In this document: piece by piece, positions 30,801-40,492 of the stretch
Position numbering within the stretch: position 1 is the stretch's first letter
How the letters are laid out: each line of letters begins with the position of its first letter
From: Pythium myriotylum
Lineage: Eukaryota; Oomycota; Peronosporomycetes; Pythiales; Pythiaceae
Length of the DNA stretch: 64,000 nt
Direction: 5' to 3'
NCBI GenBank assembly: GCA_023091665.1
Contig: JALJCQ010000012.1
Location: 3,596,001-3,660,000, forward strand
Notes under the pieces: generated by a model
What the model saw: only the letters and a program-made list of their open reading frames with translations
What the model was told of the DNA's origin: nothing
Database searches by the model: none
Made by a program: the position numbers and the translations under genes

Positions 30801-32582
30801 GTTTGGCGCGTGTATTTGCTCGATCGTCCATTTGTTGTGGAGACTGATCACACGAGCATTGAGACTATTCTCACGCAGAAGACCACGAACAGAAGAATTG
30901 CCCGTTGGTTCAACGAACTTGCTGAGTTTCAACCTCAGTTCAAGTGGATTCCAGGACATACGAATGACGTTGCAGACGCCTTGTCCAGGAACCCGGACTT
31001 TGAGCATAAAGCCGCTCAAGTCAGTTTAGATGATCTTCTGAAAGCAGCATCTAATAGAGAGATTGTTGCGACCATCGAGTCAAGTCCAGTTGCTGTCGAA
31101 GAGGCGACAAGGAAACTGTACAAGTCGGATCAGAAGACACGAGAAATGTTGACGAAGATTTCTGATGGTTCAACCGTGTTAAAGTATAGCGTAGGTGACG
31201 AACTCCTTTACTATCAGACACAAGAAGATGAAGAACCTCGACTCGTGATCCCCGACAATGAAGATCTGAAGAATCGTGTGATTTATGAAAACCACGATGT
31301 TGTGACTGCAGGACACCCAGGATACTTTGAGACGTATCTAGCAGTCCAGAAGAAGTACTATTGGCCTCGTATGACCAAGTACATTCAGCGCTATGTGAAC
31401 ACTTGTGAAATGTGTCAGCGCATTAAGGTGAGGCAGATGAAGCCTCCAGGTCTACTCAATCCGCTTAGTATTCCATCGGGAAGATGGGTTGAGATCTCCA
31501 TGGATTTCTTGGTAGCCTTACCAGAAACTGGAGATGGGCATGATGCTATTATGGTCATAGTTGATCGTTTGACCAAGCGTGCGAAGTTCATCGTAACCCG
31601 CACAACCGCCACGGCAGAAGATACTGCTGATCTCTTCATGAAGCATTATGTGAAGGATCATGGCTTGCCCAAGACAATAGTTTCGGATCGTGACTCGAAG
31701 TTCACGTCGAAATTTTGGTCCTCAGTGACATCGATCCTGAAGACTACTCACAACCTTTCCTCAGCGTTTAGACCGCAGACAGACGGACAGACAGAACGCA
31801 CGAATCGTTTCATCGAAGACTATCTCAGAGGTGTTGTGAACCCGATCCAGAATGATTGGGATAAGTTTTTGCATCTAGCGGAATTCGCCTACAACCGCAG
31901 AGTGCATTCGTCGATCGGCATGTGTCCATTTGAAGCTGATCTGGGCTATGTTCCATACATGGCAGACGATATTGCTGCAGACCCAGGATTCAAAAAGTTG
32001 GATAAGGCTGCGCAGACATTCTTGCTTCGACAAGAAGTGTTTTTGAAGAAGGCAAAAGATGCAATTAGTGAAGCACAAGAGCGTATGAAGTCGTATTATG
32101 ACAAGAATCGCCTGCATCAAGAGTTTGAAGTTGGTCAACTCGTGCTACTCGACGGCAAGAATCTTGATATTCGCCACAAAGGCTTCGCATCGACAAGCAA
32201 ATTGGCACCAAGATTTATCGGACCCTACCCCATCGTGAAGAAAGTCCATCAAGATTCGTATGAACTTGCCATGTCGAAGGATCTTCGTATCCATCCCGTT
32301 TTCCACACATCTTTGCTCAAGCCGTATATGAAGGATAACAAACGCAAACAGCAGACTACGAAGGTTTTGCTTGCGGACGGCATTACTGAAGGACAACTCA
32401 TCGAAGCTGTCATTGGGCATCGGAAGATTCGTGGAAGAGACCAGTACAAGATACACTGGCTCGGAGAATCAAGACGTCAAGCCACATGGGAACCCGTTGA
32501 AAACCTGAAGCAGATTCCAAGTCTCATCGAAGCATACTGGAAGTCTGTGCAGGGGGCCTTCTCTCGAAGGGAGGTCATGTGA
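27855..32582 (+). CDS. Gypsy B Gag-Pol polyprotein, 1575 aa, intact
   Basis: One uninterrupted frame. Gag covers about residues 1-350, with a Gln/Met-rich segment and a zinc knuckle CHACKKKGHISPDC near 343-356. Protease near 394 has FVDNGCS, so Asn replaces the usual Ser/Thr of D(S/T)G. RT has YFDDIYVF near 777. RNase H starts at MDASNFAIGG near 930. Integrase has the CEMCQ zinc part near 1182, SMDFLVALP near 1215, VSDRDSKF near 1277 and the Glu in NRFIEDYL near 1320. A chromodomain ends the protein (YKIHWLGESRRQATWEP). All catalytic motifs except the protease variant look sound. The stop TGA falls inside the 3' LTR (TGTGACG), so the LTR itself supplies termination. It is the best candidate here for an active element. 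Confidence 0.95.
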   Translation: MSSRRAREVERESPNLRPRRQSRSNDPDEVERARSVSRTRSTQAEPMQHQDAQDQGGEVPQAPQAAPANQGNFAGGQIPGEVFQQFMMFMQQQNQQSQAQLQAFMQMTNNQFNQMLNLHGSTRRRDPPMYEGKVNEDIELWIFNTEDYYSNKRAVMHTETSDFVEEVTGNLGKSVQNWVRTIFAAECAAAGIPKTWELFKAKLRQRYKPLDFEYNLRERMFELKQTGSIHEYVAKFQDLHSQSELPIADLDQRFYFQHGLRAETSAKIKEESPKTLDDTIKIATNFEFAHYSGRPPKQNGQKNSSKLNHDSAGTATKSEKGNKWKKKGHDSQRNNDDWKKEATCHACKKKGHISPDCPLNKESNHYISGNLYAILEVQALAFKEPNWKKNVSIFVDNGCSMNGVSEDLVEVLNLQETVEDLMEVKLGYEQTVYRHRRMVEMSLEVPGFPTITSKFQVMPIPEGKDILLGMRWLREQNPDIDWAELKLTPRTGVQPEEPLVLRTPAARPARFVANRRRARQSQNREIFNYYRQHGHDSELGHTKFISMKKLAKELRKGDVERVFMINPHDSEKAARYQQQGWEALKDNPAFDVLWKRRDTVFRTELPNTVPPVREGIEHVIELKPGTKPISVPQWRQSPEQRKVIQEWTKEMVKAGIIRPSTSPFSAPTFCVKKAVGWRIFHDFRLLNNNTILPAIPMPRKEDTFDAMSGSYWFSCMDLLWGYYQVKLREQDIPFTAFSMPDGLFEYLVTPMGLSGSPGTFNRLLQRVFSDMRDVMRIYFDDIYVFTRSTDINEHLEALDRVLQRCEEQQLYIKLSKCQFCVPEIPCLGDFVGRNGVRMDPDKIKVIKDWPVPKTKKQMESFLGTTVYVSRFCPDFAQFAGPLHECIKGKRSSESIELNDHQLACFEQLKLCLSSPPVLKLPDFTKPFGIRMDASNFAIGGVLFQKEGELEYPIAYTGRKMKSAELNYPVREQELLAIMHALKVWRVYLLDRPFVVETDHTSIETILTQKTTNRRIARWFNELAEFQPQFKWIPGHTNDVADALSRNPDFEHKAAQVSLDDLLKAASNREIVATIESSPVAVEEATRKLYKSDQKTREMLTKISDGSTVLKYSVGDELLYYQTQEDEEPRLVIPDNEDLKNRVIYENHDVVTAGHPGYFETYLAVQKKYYWPRMTKYIQRYVNTCEMCQRIKVRQMKPPGLLNPLSIPSGRWVEISMDFLVALPETGDGHDAIMVIVDRLTKRAKFIVTRTTATAEDTADLFMKHYVKDHGLPKTIVSDRDSKFTSKFWSSVTSILKTTHNLSSAFRPQTDGQTERTNRFIEDYLRGVVNPIQNDWDKFLHLAEFAYNRRVHSSIGMCPFEADLGYVPYMADDIAADPGFKKLDKAAQTFLLRQEVFLKKAKDAISEAQERMKSYYDKNRLHQEFEVGQLVLLDGKNLDIRHKGFASTSKLAPRFIGPYPIVKKVHQDSYELAMSKDLRIHPVFHTSLLKPYMKDNKRKQQTTKVLLADGITEGQLIEAVIGHRKIRGRDQYKIHWLGESRRQATWEPVENLKQIPSLIEAYWKSVQGAFSRREVM

Positions 32583-33065
32583 CGCAGCCAGAAAAGAATG
32601 GCTCGCGTCAGAAGGATTAGGCAACGACCTTGATTTGGTTTCAGTATATTATACTGGAACTAAGTTACTACGATTAGTCCTGGAAGGATTATGCACTGGG
32701 TGGTGTAAAAGCATCCCGAGAGTAATGGGTGATGCTGACCCGGCTGCAACACATTGGTGAGGACGTAGTGACTATGCATACTGTATTCAAGAGATTGTAG
32801 GAGGGCTTACATATTAGTTGACATAGCTAACTTTGGATACTGAAAGTAAGGTATCTAGGACAGACGACATCTAGGCACAGAGCACCCTAGAGGCCCACAC
32901 AGAGGATAGGAAAACAAACTCTAACATCAATCTCACTTCTCAACTTGCTCTCAAGTCAACTAGCCTCAACTAGCCTCGACTAGCCTCGTCCAAGACCAAG
33001 CCAACCACCCAGCCAGCCAGCCCGCGTACTTGTCACCAGGAGCCCAGTACCCCACTTCTGTGACA
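32578..33065 (+). repeat. Gypsy B 3' LTR, 488 bp
   Basis: Intact LTR from TGTGACGCAG to TGTGACA. It is preceded by the purine tract GAAGGGAGGTCA, which also encodes the last codons of Pol. Confidence 0.95.
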
Positions 33066-33070
33066 TAGAC

Positions 33071-34216
33071 AGACTGGAATCACAACTCCATCTCAAAATC
33101 TTTCATGAAGTCCGCTAGGTTTCTACATGAGAATTGCGACGACCTCTTTCCTGCCTATTACTGCATCTCACAATCAACCCCTCCAACCATGGTACCGTAG
33201 CAATATTGAGGAGATCAGTATTATGCCGCGTACTCTTCTTTGACGGCGGATTGTCTGGCAATCCGTGATCATCGCGCAAGCCGAAGTGGATGCGCTTAGC
33301 TTTAAAATCCTGGATCGCGCCAATGTCGTAAGCGTACCCGAAGAGAACGTAGGATAGAGCGTAACATCCGGCCTCATTGCGGGCTCAAGTCTGCCAAGTG
33401 CACTGCAGCTGGACTGTCCGAGTTGTAGGCGACAGTGCCCTCATTCTTTGCAAACGGTGACTATATCGACCACCGAGACACCCTTGGCTGTCCCACCTCT
33501 AAGCTGTGGCGCACAAACCCGGTCATCTATTCCACGTTAGAGAATAGGGCTGAGAATGAGACCCGGCTATAGGATTCATAACAACGATCCAATAGACCAC
33601 ACCTTCAAGGTCAAAATTTTTTTGGGACTGCTCTTCAGTGGTGGAAGTCGCATGCGCCGGAGCCTTTTTAGCATGTTTATTGAGCTGGTATTATGGGTGG
33701 AATCGAAGACGCCAACACGCGACTGGATTCTGAAGCTCTACCCAGGGTAGTGTACCGTGATAAAGTACCTTCCTGACTCCCGCAGCGGTGTGGACACGCG
33801 CGAGATCGGTGAATTTGATGAGAATGAACTCGGGACAGCGTTCGGACAGCCCAAACACTATCCGCTTGCCCTCCCCACCGAGGTACTCACACTGATAGCC
33901 CCACGTGTAGCAACACTAGTGATCTTTATTCGAACTTCGCAGACCGCGGCTGGATGCAATGTTGGAAAACCCTATCTGGAGGAGCTGGCTGTTCGACTTG
34001 GTAGATAACTCGGCTATGGTGAGCACAACGATCAAGTTGACATTAGAGTCACACAAGACAAGTCACAAGACCATACGTTGGCCAATGACCGGTCTCCGTG
34101 TCGGCGAACACAAGGCTTTGCCGGTACCGGCTGTTCATCATGATGGCGATGAAGATGAAGTCTATTGAGCGCAATAAATGTACCCTAATAGCTGGAGCTC
34201 TGATGCAATCCTGGTC
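33071..34216. other. Non-coding stretch after Gypsy B
   Basis: No supported gene; ORFs are short and featureless. The end (about 34160-34215) shares an AT-rich tract containing GCAATAAATGTA with 40375-40450 and may be the 3' tail of the LINE relic next to it. Confidence 0.4.
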
Positions 34217-34696
34217 TTACCGTGGGTAAACCTGGCTGGCTAGCCAGAGCTGTAAATCGGAGGCGGCGAGCTGAGGCAGGTCTGCATGACAGATCCTGTC
34301 TGTACGATGACGGACGCGGCTCGTGAGAGCTGTGGCCATCGCATGGGGGGCCATCGTCGCGGCCATGGAGTTATGGGTCCTCACTTGGCGGTGCCATAGG
34401 GAGACGCCGACCATGTCGGCGAGGCGTCTTGCCCGGTGGTAGAGCAGCCGCTGCCGCTCATCCTGCGGCGCACAATATTCTCGGAGCCATAGAATTAACC
34501 TGCTGGTGCCGATGACCGTAAGGTCACGCCATCCATTGGTGTGCGCAGCTTGTAGGCCTTCCAAGAGACCTAAGTGGTGCGGTTGTTGGTGGTGGTGGGG
34601 TCGGGAGGGAAACCGCAGAGCTCTACAAGACCTCTGGGCCTGATCCCGCGCTGGCCGCTGTGCATGATGCCATTGGGATTCGCTAGTCGAACTCAA
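34217..34696 (-). pseudogene. LINE-type RNase H relic
   Basis: The minus-strand frame reads GLLEGLQAAHTNGWRDLTVI, then LILWLREYCAP, LLYHRARRLAD, then VRTHNSMAATMAPHAM. This order (GLLEGL..A...GW..L.V.GDS..I, then R..A..L, then H.R..N..AD..A..AM) matches the RNase H tail of oomycete non-LTR retrotransposons. The catalytic GDS is GTS here, and the N-terminal DGG part is out of frame or lost. No reverse transcriptase lies upstream. It is a 5'-truncated, decayed copy. Confidence 0.6.
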
Positions 34697-35392
34697 TAGA
34701 CTAGTGGGTCGTCGGCGTCATTATCATTGCCACAAGACCAGTCACAAATTCATTCTTGTGTGGGGCAAGTCAATCAATTATATTCGTGTATCCGCGCCAG
34801 CTCGGGCATTTGACTCCACAGCGTAGAGACGCCAGCGCGTCAGTGAGGTCCACGACTCTTGTAGACAATGTCTGCATTTTGCAGAAGAATGATCTCCATG
34901 TTGAAATATATTCTAGATCCCCAGTTGCTACGGATGGTTGATATACGGAGTTCTGAAATAAATACTAATGTGATGCGTCGCCCGGGAAGCCCTGGATATT
35001 CACACTGAGAGCAATTTAACTGAAACCGATAAACTTCTCAGCACACTGACGTCAATGTGTGTCGTGCTCATATAGTACCAGTAATATAATAGCAAAGGTG
35101 GGCCGTCGTCGGTTCCAAAAAAAGTGGGAGGAATGTTGCACGAATGTTGTTTTTGACCGACTGGGTCAAAATTCAAATAGAATAATCGTTTATGACATGT
35201 ATAATATAACAAGGACAAGACACGGATTACATTCGTGAATTTCTACAAAATCATACTCCATACTATGAAGTATACTTATAAAAACAATCTTGGTCACGCT
35301 ATTCGTATCATGGGGAAACTCTGGACTGGACTCTGGATATAAATATCCAGAATCACCTCGCGACTTCGACCTCTCACGCCAATCCATCATCG
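34697..35392. other. Upstream region of the membrane protein gene, with inverted arm
   Basis: Holds the left arm of the inverted repeat (about 34975-35195) and, close to the gene, a palindrome CTGGATAT-AA-ATATCCAG at 35333-35350, 43 bp before the ATG, which could act as a TATA-like promoter element. The same palindrome recurs at 43416-43433. Confidence 0.45.
34975..35195. repeat. Left arm of a diverged inverted repeat
   Basis: The reverse complement resembles 37100-37205 (shared core GACCCAGTCGGTCAA, then ACATTCG and AACATTC) and, after a gap, 37860-37945 (shared GTGAATATCCAG and CTTCCCGGGC). Identity is roughly 70-85 percent by eye. The arms bracket the membrane protein gene. Confidence 0.65.
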
Positions 35393-36973
35393 ATGCCATC
35401 GATTCGTCAGATTGCCCCCCTCCCTTCGCTCCATGATGCGTCGGATCGCTACTCAATCAAAAAATTCCTCGCGCTGCAGCAGTATGTTGAGACGACCTCG
35501 CGATCACGCGCAGCGCTCGTGGTCATCGTGACTCCGATTTCAGCTCTACTTGTGGCTCTATTGCCGTCGATTGTGCCACTCCAGGACCCCCTCGCCGGGC
35601 TTCGAGCCAACCCTGGATACTTTGTCGACGTCTTCATCATCTGCTTCATCGTCACACTTGGCATGCTCATGCACTGGCGCGCTGCGAGTGACCTCACGCC
35701 GGAAATGTACACTTCGTGTCAAGCCCTCTGTGTGGCGCTTGTTGCTGCCGTGCTCCAGTTTGCATTCGTATCGACCGTGTCCTTTTTGTGGCGCTTCCCG
35801 ATCCCAATGAGCTGGGTTGTCGCGACGAGCGTGACTGGGACCGTGCTCGCGGTCGGTCATCTAGTCGTGTTCCGCGAACGCTGTTGGAGAGACACTGAGT
35901 TGATCTCCAGTATGCGGCGATACATGCCTGCGATGCTCTTTCAGTGCATCCAGATCGTCATCTACCCTGCCTTCTCAGTGCTTTTCGATCGCGCATCGAC
36001 ATTATACCAAGTGTTGCTGACTCTGCTCTTTCCGCTCATCAAGTTTTCCATGAAGAAAGGGCTTCGTCGATACACGCAAGTGCTCCAAGACCACAGCTCG
36101 GAGGTTGCCGTGACCGGTATCGAGATCTGTGCGTCGCTATACCAGTCCATGATCCTTCAAAATTCACCATCGAATCTGGCCATTGTGATTATCATGGTGG
36201 TCGACGTTGTACAAGGACTCGTGGTTATTAGACTCTTTATGGACCACCGCTCAACCGTGGGGAAGGGCCGAGTTATGGGGTCTGCGTTGGAGAAATTGAG
36301 GTCAGGGCACATCATCAAGCGCGTAAAAAACCGCGCAGCAGCTACTAAAACTCATCCGCTTGACTGGGGCGATTTCTTTCCAGCATCTGGAAAGGAAGCC
36401 AGTAGCCATTCTTCGATTACTGACTCCAAGCAAGAGGCTAATTCAACAGCTTGTGTTGCCGCGTCTGCTGTAACATCCCACGCCCTCGAACTTGCCGCAG
36501 TAGCGGAAGTGATCCTGCTCGTGGAATACCTCGACGTTGACGTACCGCTGACAAACACTTGCTTTGTCCTCGTCTCCTGCCAGTTCAGCGCTGCCCAATA
36601 CAACCCTCGACTTCGGAACCTCTATTTCCACCCAGCAGCCCTCGCCCAATCGATGCGGTCCATGTTCCTCTATACGCTACTTCAGGCACTGTCGCTCATC
36701 AGCATGCAATGCGTGATGAAGTACCGGTACGGCATGTCAGCCATGTTCCACTTGGCATTCATCCTGGAACGGCACTGGTATTCGATCGTGGGCAAGATGA
36801 TCGCGTGGTTACCGATCATTCTCCACTTTACAGTCATCCATTTCGGTATCGTACTCATGGAGCCCAGTGGGGTACGTGCGTCTAACAAACGAATTCTTTC
36901 TCCCTCCACAGGCGTTGATTTCTCCTTCCGATTCGATTTCGCGGAAATGTTGAAACGAGAGAACGACCGCTAA
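35393..36973 (+). CDS. Polytopic membrane protein, unknown function
   Basis: 526 aa as an uninterrupted frame from the ATG at 35393. I count eight to ten hydrophobic spans, for example LVVIVTPISALLVALLPSIV, VDVFIICFIVTLGMLM, CVALVAAVLQFAFVSTV, LAIVIIMVVDVVQGLVVI and MIAWLPIILHFTVIHFGIV. A hydrophilic Ser/Lys-rich loop (about residues 300-355) separates six or seven N-terminal spans from the last three. No signal peptide or transporter signature is recognised. Close to the end there is a perfect short GT-AG candidate intron (36872-36911, 40 nt, with CTAAC branch site). If spliced, the protein ends in another 13 residues at 36953 instead. The gene lies between inverted arms and has no obvious neighbours. 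Confidence 0.7.
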   Translation: MPSIRQIAPLPSLHDASDRYSIKKFLALQQYVETTSRSRAALVVIVTPISALLVALLPSIVPLQDPLAGLRANPGYFVDVFIICFIVTLGMLMHWRAASDLTPEMYTSCQALCVALVAAVLQFAFVSTVSFLWRFPIPMSWVVATSVTGTVLAVGHLVVFRERCWRDTELISSMRRYMPAMLFQCIQIVIYPAFSVLFDRASTLYQVLLTLLFPLIKFSMKKGLRRYTQVLQDHSSEVAVTGIEICASLYQSMILQNSPSNLAIVIIMVVDVVQGLVVIRLFMDHRSTVGKGRVMGSALEKLRSGHIIKRVKNRAAATKTHPLDWGDFFPASGKEASSHSSITDSKQEANSTACVAASAVTSHALELAAVAEVILLVEYLDVDVPLTNTCFVLVSCQFSAAQYNPRLRNLYFHPAALAQSMRSMFLYTLLQALSLISMQCVMKYRYGMSAMFHLAFILERHWYSIVGKMIAWLPIILHFTVIHFGIVLMEPSGVRASNKRILSPSTGVDFSFRFDFAEMLKRENDR

Positions 36974-37099
36974 TGAGTTTGTTCTCTGGATATTTTATCC
37001 CGAGTTTCTCCTTGATCCGAACAGCGTACCAGGACTTGATTTATTTGTATACGTCATAATATGATAGTATGATATACAGACTATCTGATGGGATTCGTG

Positions 37100-37205
37100 T
37101 CTTTTTATCGTTATATACGATAAATGTCGAAAATGAATTATTTAGGTGAATGTTGACCCAGTCGGTCAAGAACGACATTCGGGTAACATTCTCTCCAGTT
37201 TTATT
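37100..37205. repeat. Right inverted arm, inner piece
   Basis: Matches the reverse complement of about 35110-35240. The best block is TTGACCCAGTCGGTCAA at 37147-37163, followed by the paired ACATTCG and AACATTC words. Confidence 0.65.
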
Positions 37206-37859
37206 CGTTGGAATCCAAACTTATAGACCTTACTTACTCACCATGGCGGATACCGTGGTGAAGAACGCGACACAGGAACTACCAGTCATGCGCATAACCA
37301 TGAAGACTGGATCTGCTACTCACACCTGCCCGAACTCGAAGTCTCCGACTCATCCCTAGCCAAATTGACCCACGGTAACTAGGATTGCAGCTAATACAAC
37401 TACTATGATACACTATTCTCGCTCAAAAGACTTCAACTTCGTCCTCATCACCAGATCTTTCCTTACTCTCAAGCCCGCCTTTTCTACGAAGACGACGACA
37501 TCCGTTACCATGCCGGGAGACGATGCGTTCGTGACACCGCGCGTACAGGCTGCAAGTTCGCTGTCCGAAGTTCGTACAATTTCAGGCCGTCCTTAATCGA
37601 CTGCAAACCGAGCGTGGCTAGTATTCCTGTGATCGATGTCTCGTGATTGTATAAGTTAGGGATGACTCTGATAAGCGGCGAGCTGAGGAAGCTGCCGTTA
37701 GTCTGGAATAGATCGTACGACGTGTCATCTCCGGAGGTGTCGCTCCAGCCGGACGGCACGTCGACGCTGTCAGTCTTGTTCGTGAGCACGCTGAGCATTA
37801 GCACGAAGATGAAGGAGATCACGACCTCGAGAAACGTCACAATTATTGATGCCACTAAG

Positions 37860-37945
37860 CTGAGGTACTCATTCGTTTCGGATAAAATTGCTCCGTGTGT
37901 GAATATCCAGAGCTTCCCGGGCAACGCATGGCATTAGTATCTGTC
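37860..37945. repeat. Right inverted arm, outer piece
   Basis: Matches the reverse complement of about 34960-35035, sharing AATTGCTC, GTGAATATCCAG, CTTCCCGGGC and CATTAGTAT. The 650 bp between this and the inner piece has no partner in the left arm, so it is an insertion on this side. Confidence 0.6.
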
Positions 37946-38196
37946 AACTCAATCTCCTATAGAGCTCCGTCTGATGTCTCAATCGATTTTAATCGATTGT
38001 ACCCTAGCGGTCCTTTTTGAAGTGCCGTAAGGGTGCAAAACTATTCAATAGTGAATCGCACAACTGCAGTAAGTTGCGCAATGAGTTTATATCAACAACG
38101 ATACTACTCTCAGCGCGTTGCAGTAGTTTCAGTCTTCTTTTGTACCCGGTAGAGGTCGCTTTTCGAAATGTGTGCGGGAACACGCATAAAAGCTAC

Positions 38197-39750
38197 TTAG
38201 AAGGATACGAACGAGCGCACAGTCTTATCGCTGTCGCAGTACGTCGAGTTGGCCTGGTTCTCGAAGTAGGTCTCGAGTGCCGTGTCCACGCGCGTGGCCT
38301 CCGACTCCTTGACGAGCACGGTGTACGAGACGCCCGTGATGACGCTGAACTCGGACGTGAATAGGAAGTTGCTCAGCACGAGCTTGAATGAGTCCGTGTC
38401 CTGCACAGGGCCCGTGCGCGTCGGGTGGCCCGACCACTCAAGGCTCTGGAGCGAGCCAACGCTCTGACCCGTGCACTTGTACACGTACTTGACGCCAGCG
38501 ATGTGCACGTAGAGACCATTGAGAACGACCTGGCCAGCGCCGCAGCTGCCGACCATTTCGCGCTCAATGAACTTCTTGAGCGACGCGCCGTCAGTTTGCA
38601 CGGCCATGATCGTGTTGCCGAAGGGTGACCAGCCGACGACTTCACCGAGAGTAATCGATCCGGCAGGATAGACCTTATCGGTACGGATACCACCGCCGTT
38701 CATCACGACGACGTCACCGGTGCCCGGGCCGTAGAAGCTCATCTGGGCGTCTGTGAAAAAGTGGCCAATGGGTGCATCCTTCTTGCGCACGACGTCGTAA
38801 GTGAGATCGAGTGGCTCGCAGAGCGAGCCCACGACGCGAGAAAAGAGCTCGCCAATTCGCTTCGAGTAGCCGTTGATAATCGAGTCAAGAGCCGGGTCGG
38901 TCGGCATCTCCTCCGTAATTGGAATCGCCGTGTGCTTCATGCGGAAGGTTGCGGCGTTGCTCGAGTCCTTGGCAAAGTACTCGATGTGCGAGGTCCAGAT
39001 CGACCGGAAGTCATAATCGGCCTTGACGTAGGGCGTGCCGAAGTTGGTTTGCAGCATCGACGCGTGGTCGTGTCCGGCGTAGATCATGTGGATACCGGGC
39101 ACTTCCTTAGACAGACGGTTGTCGTCCGCGAGTTCCTGGTGCGTGAGGGCGATGACCATGTCGACGCCCTGTGCTGGAGCAGCGAGACCTGTTTCTTGGC
39201 GGCCTCGATGGGGTCCGTCCAGAAGAGACCCTTGCTCGAGTCCTTCATGTCGTACATGACACCGAAGAGGCCAACCTTCAGCTTGCCATACGTCGGGTGG
39301 TCGAATTGCTTGACTGCGTTGGGCTCCGTGTTGCGGAGGAGTGCACCCGTGCTGAGTTCGTAGCAGTTGGCGTTGAGCCACGGGAACTTGGTGGCGCTCG
39401 AGACGTTCAAGAACGCGTCGACGCCGAAATCGAACTCGTGGTTACCCAGACACGCAAAGTCGACACCGATGGCATTGTGCGCATCCACCATCTGCATGCC
39501 TTTGAACTGCGAAGACCAAAGGGACGGTGACATGGTATCGCCAGCAAAGAGCACAAGGCTGTTGGGGTTCTTGGCGCGCATGTCCTTCGCGATGGCCACC
39601 GATGTTGAGGCCGTTGACGGTGTCCTGGAGCATTTCGTAGACATCGTTGTAGGCGAGGACGTCGAGCACAGCTGTGAGAGTACGAGCTGCCTGGACAGAT
39701 CCGGCCGCCACAGCGACCACGACGAACGTGATGGAGTTGAAGAACTTCAT
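38197..39750 (-). pseudogene. Secreted 5'-nucleotidase-family phosphoesterase with two frameshifts
   Basis: Reads in three frames from the ATG at 39750: the first with a signal peptide (MKFFNSITFVVVAVAAGSVQA) and the metal-binding strand ending NDVYEM; the second with LVLFAGDTMSPS and CLGNHEFDFG; the third with VIALTHQ, IYAGHDH and the C-terminal substrate domain (NGGGIRTDKVYPAGSITLGE, GWSPFGN). These are the ordered motifs of UshA/5'-nucleotidase enzymes, which release phosphate from extracellular nucleotides with two metal ions. The breaks lie near 39600 and 39170, each a one-base change, with no room for introns. All domains are otherwise complete, at about 515 codons. Either a very young pseudogene or sequencing indels would explain it. 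Confidence 0.85.
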
Positions 39751-40490
39751 TGCAATGGTGTTGCGAAGAGTGGAGGAAGACCGGAAGGCACGGTGCGGAC
39801 GGAGTCTCTGAGAGTAGACTGGTCGTCACGAAGTAAATGTGGAAGTGAATGCGCTATTTATCGGTGAACCGAGAGTTGGGGGGATGGCTCGGGTGAGTAC
39901 TGGGGACTTCGACTCGAAATAGGAGTCAGTCCAATGTCCCAGATAGCCATCGGCATGTTAATGGGAGCGAAGGCGTCTTTTCCAGCGGCATAGTCGGACG
40001 AGAGTATTGAGTTGATGACCAGGATAGAGCGACAGGGTTGTTGGCTGCCATTGAGACTAGTTGGCAGCCAGCGACAAGAATAGACTGTATCGACGACTCG
40101 AGTTGAGTGCTCGATTCGCCAGCAGTTGTTCTGTCGGGAAAGTCCACGACTTGGCAGTGTCTCGTGGATGCTGCAATAGTGATGCTTCGTGTTTCAGTAT
40201 CATTTTGTTGGCTGCCGCTGCGTGCCATTGTCTGCTAGTAACGATTACGACTTGGCTTGAAGTGATGAGCGAGGACTGATCATTCCAATCCAGGTCACAA
40301 GCGTGGCATTTTCTTTCAATCGGCAGTAGGATACTATTGCCGATCGGAAGAATCGTTGATGTTGATGGAGGTTAAGTCTATCAAGTGCAATAAATGTATC
40401 CTTGTATGGCTGGGGCTCTGTGTGTACTCCTATCTTCACAGGGATTAAAAGGTATCGTCGCTCACCGTCTGAATATCTTTCGGACGACAA
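39751..40490. other. Intergenic spacer
   Basis: Upstream flank of the nucleotidase gene. At 40365-40450 an AT-rich tract (GCAATAAATGTA and flanks) recurs from 34160-34215 and may be a second LINE tail. No gene recognised. Confidence 0.4.
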
Positions 40491-40492
40491 TG

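Larger units (their letters stand above)
18861..33065 (+). mobile_element. Gypsy LTR retrotransposon B, interrupted by element A
   Basis: LTRs begin TGTGACGCAG and end CTTCTGTGACA. The 3' LTR is 32578-33065 (488 bp). The 5' LTR is split into 18861-18940 and 26655-27066 by Gypsy A; removing A and its target duplication restores 488 bp. The 5-bp TSD TAGAC is at 18856-18860 and 33066-33070. The two LTRs differ at one position that I could see (G versus A near 18899/32616), so insertion is recent. The interior encodes a small leader ORF and a single intact Gag-Pol. Confidence 0.95.
36974..38196. other. Intergenic region with right inverted arm and small ORFs
   Basis: Contains the right arm in two pieces, split by about 650 bp. 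A minus-strand frame (37505-37924) encodes one membrane span (LVASIIVTFLEVVISFIFVL) followed by a polar tail, but it lacks an ATG at its start and may be a gene fragment. A short plus-strand ORF begins with ATG at 37242 (MADTVVKNATQELP, 39 aa). Neither is supported as a gene. Confidence 0.4.
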
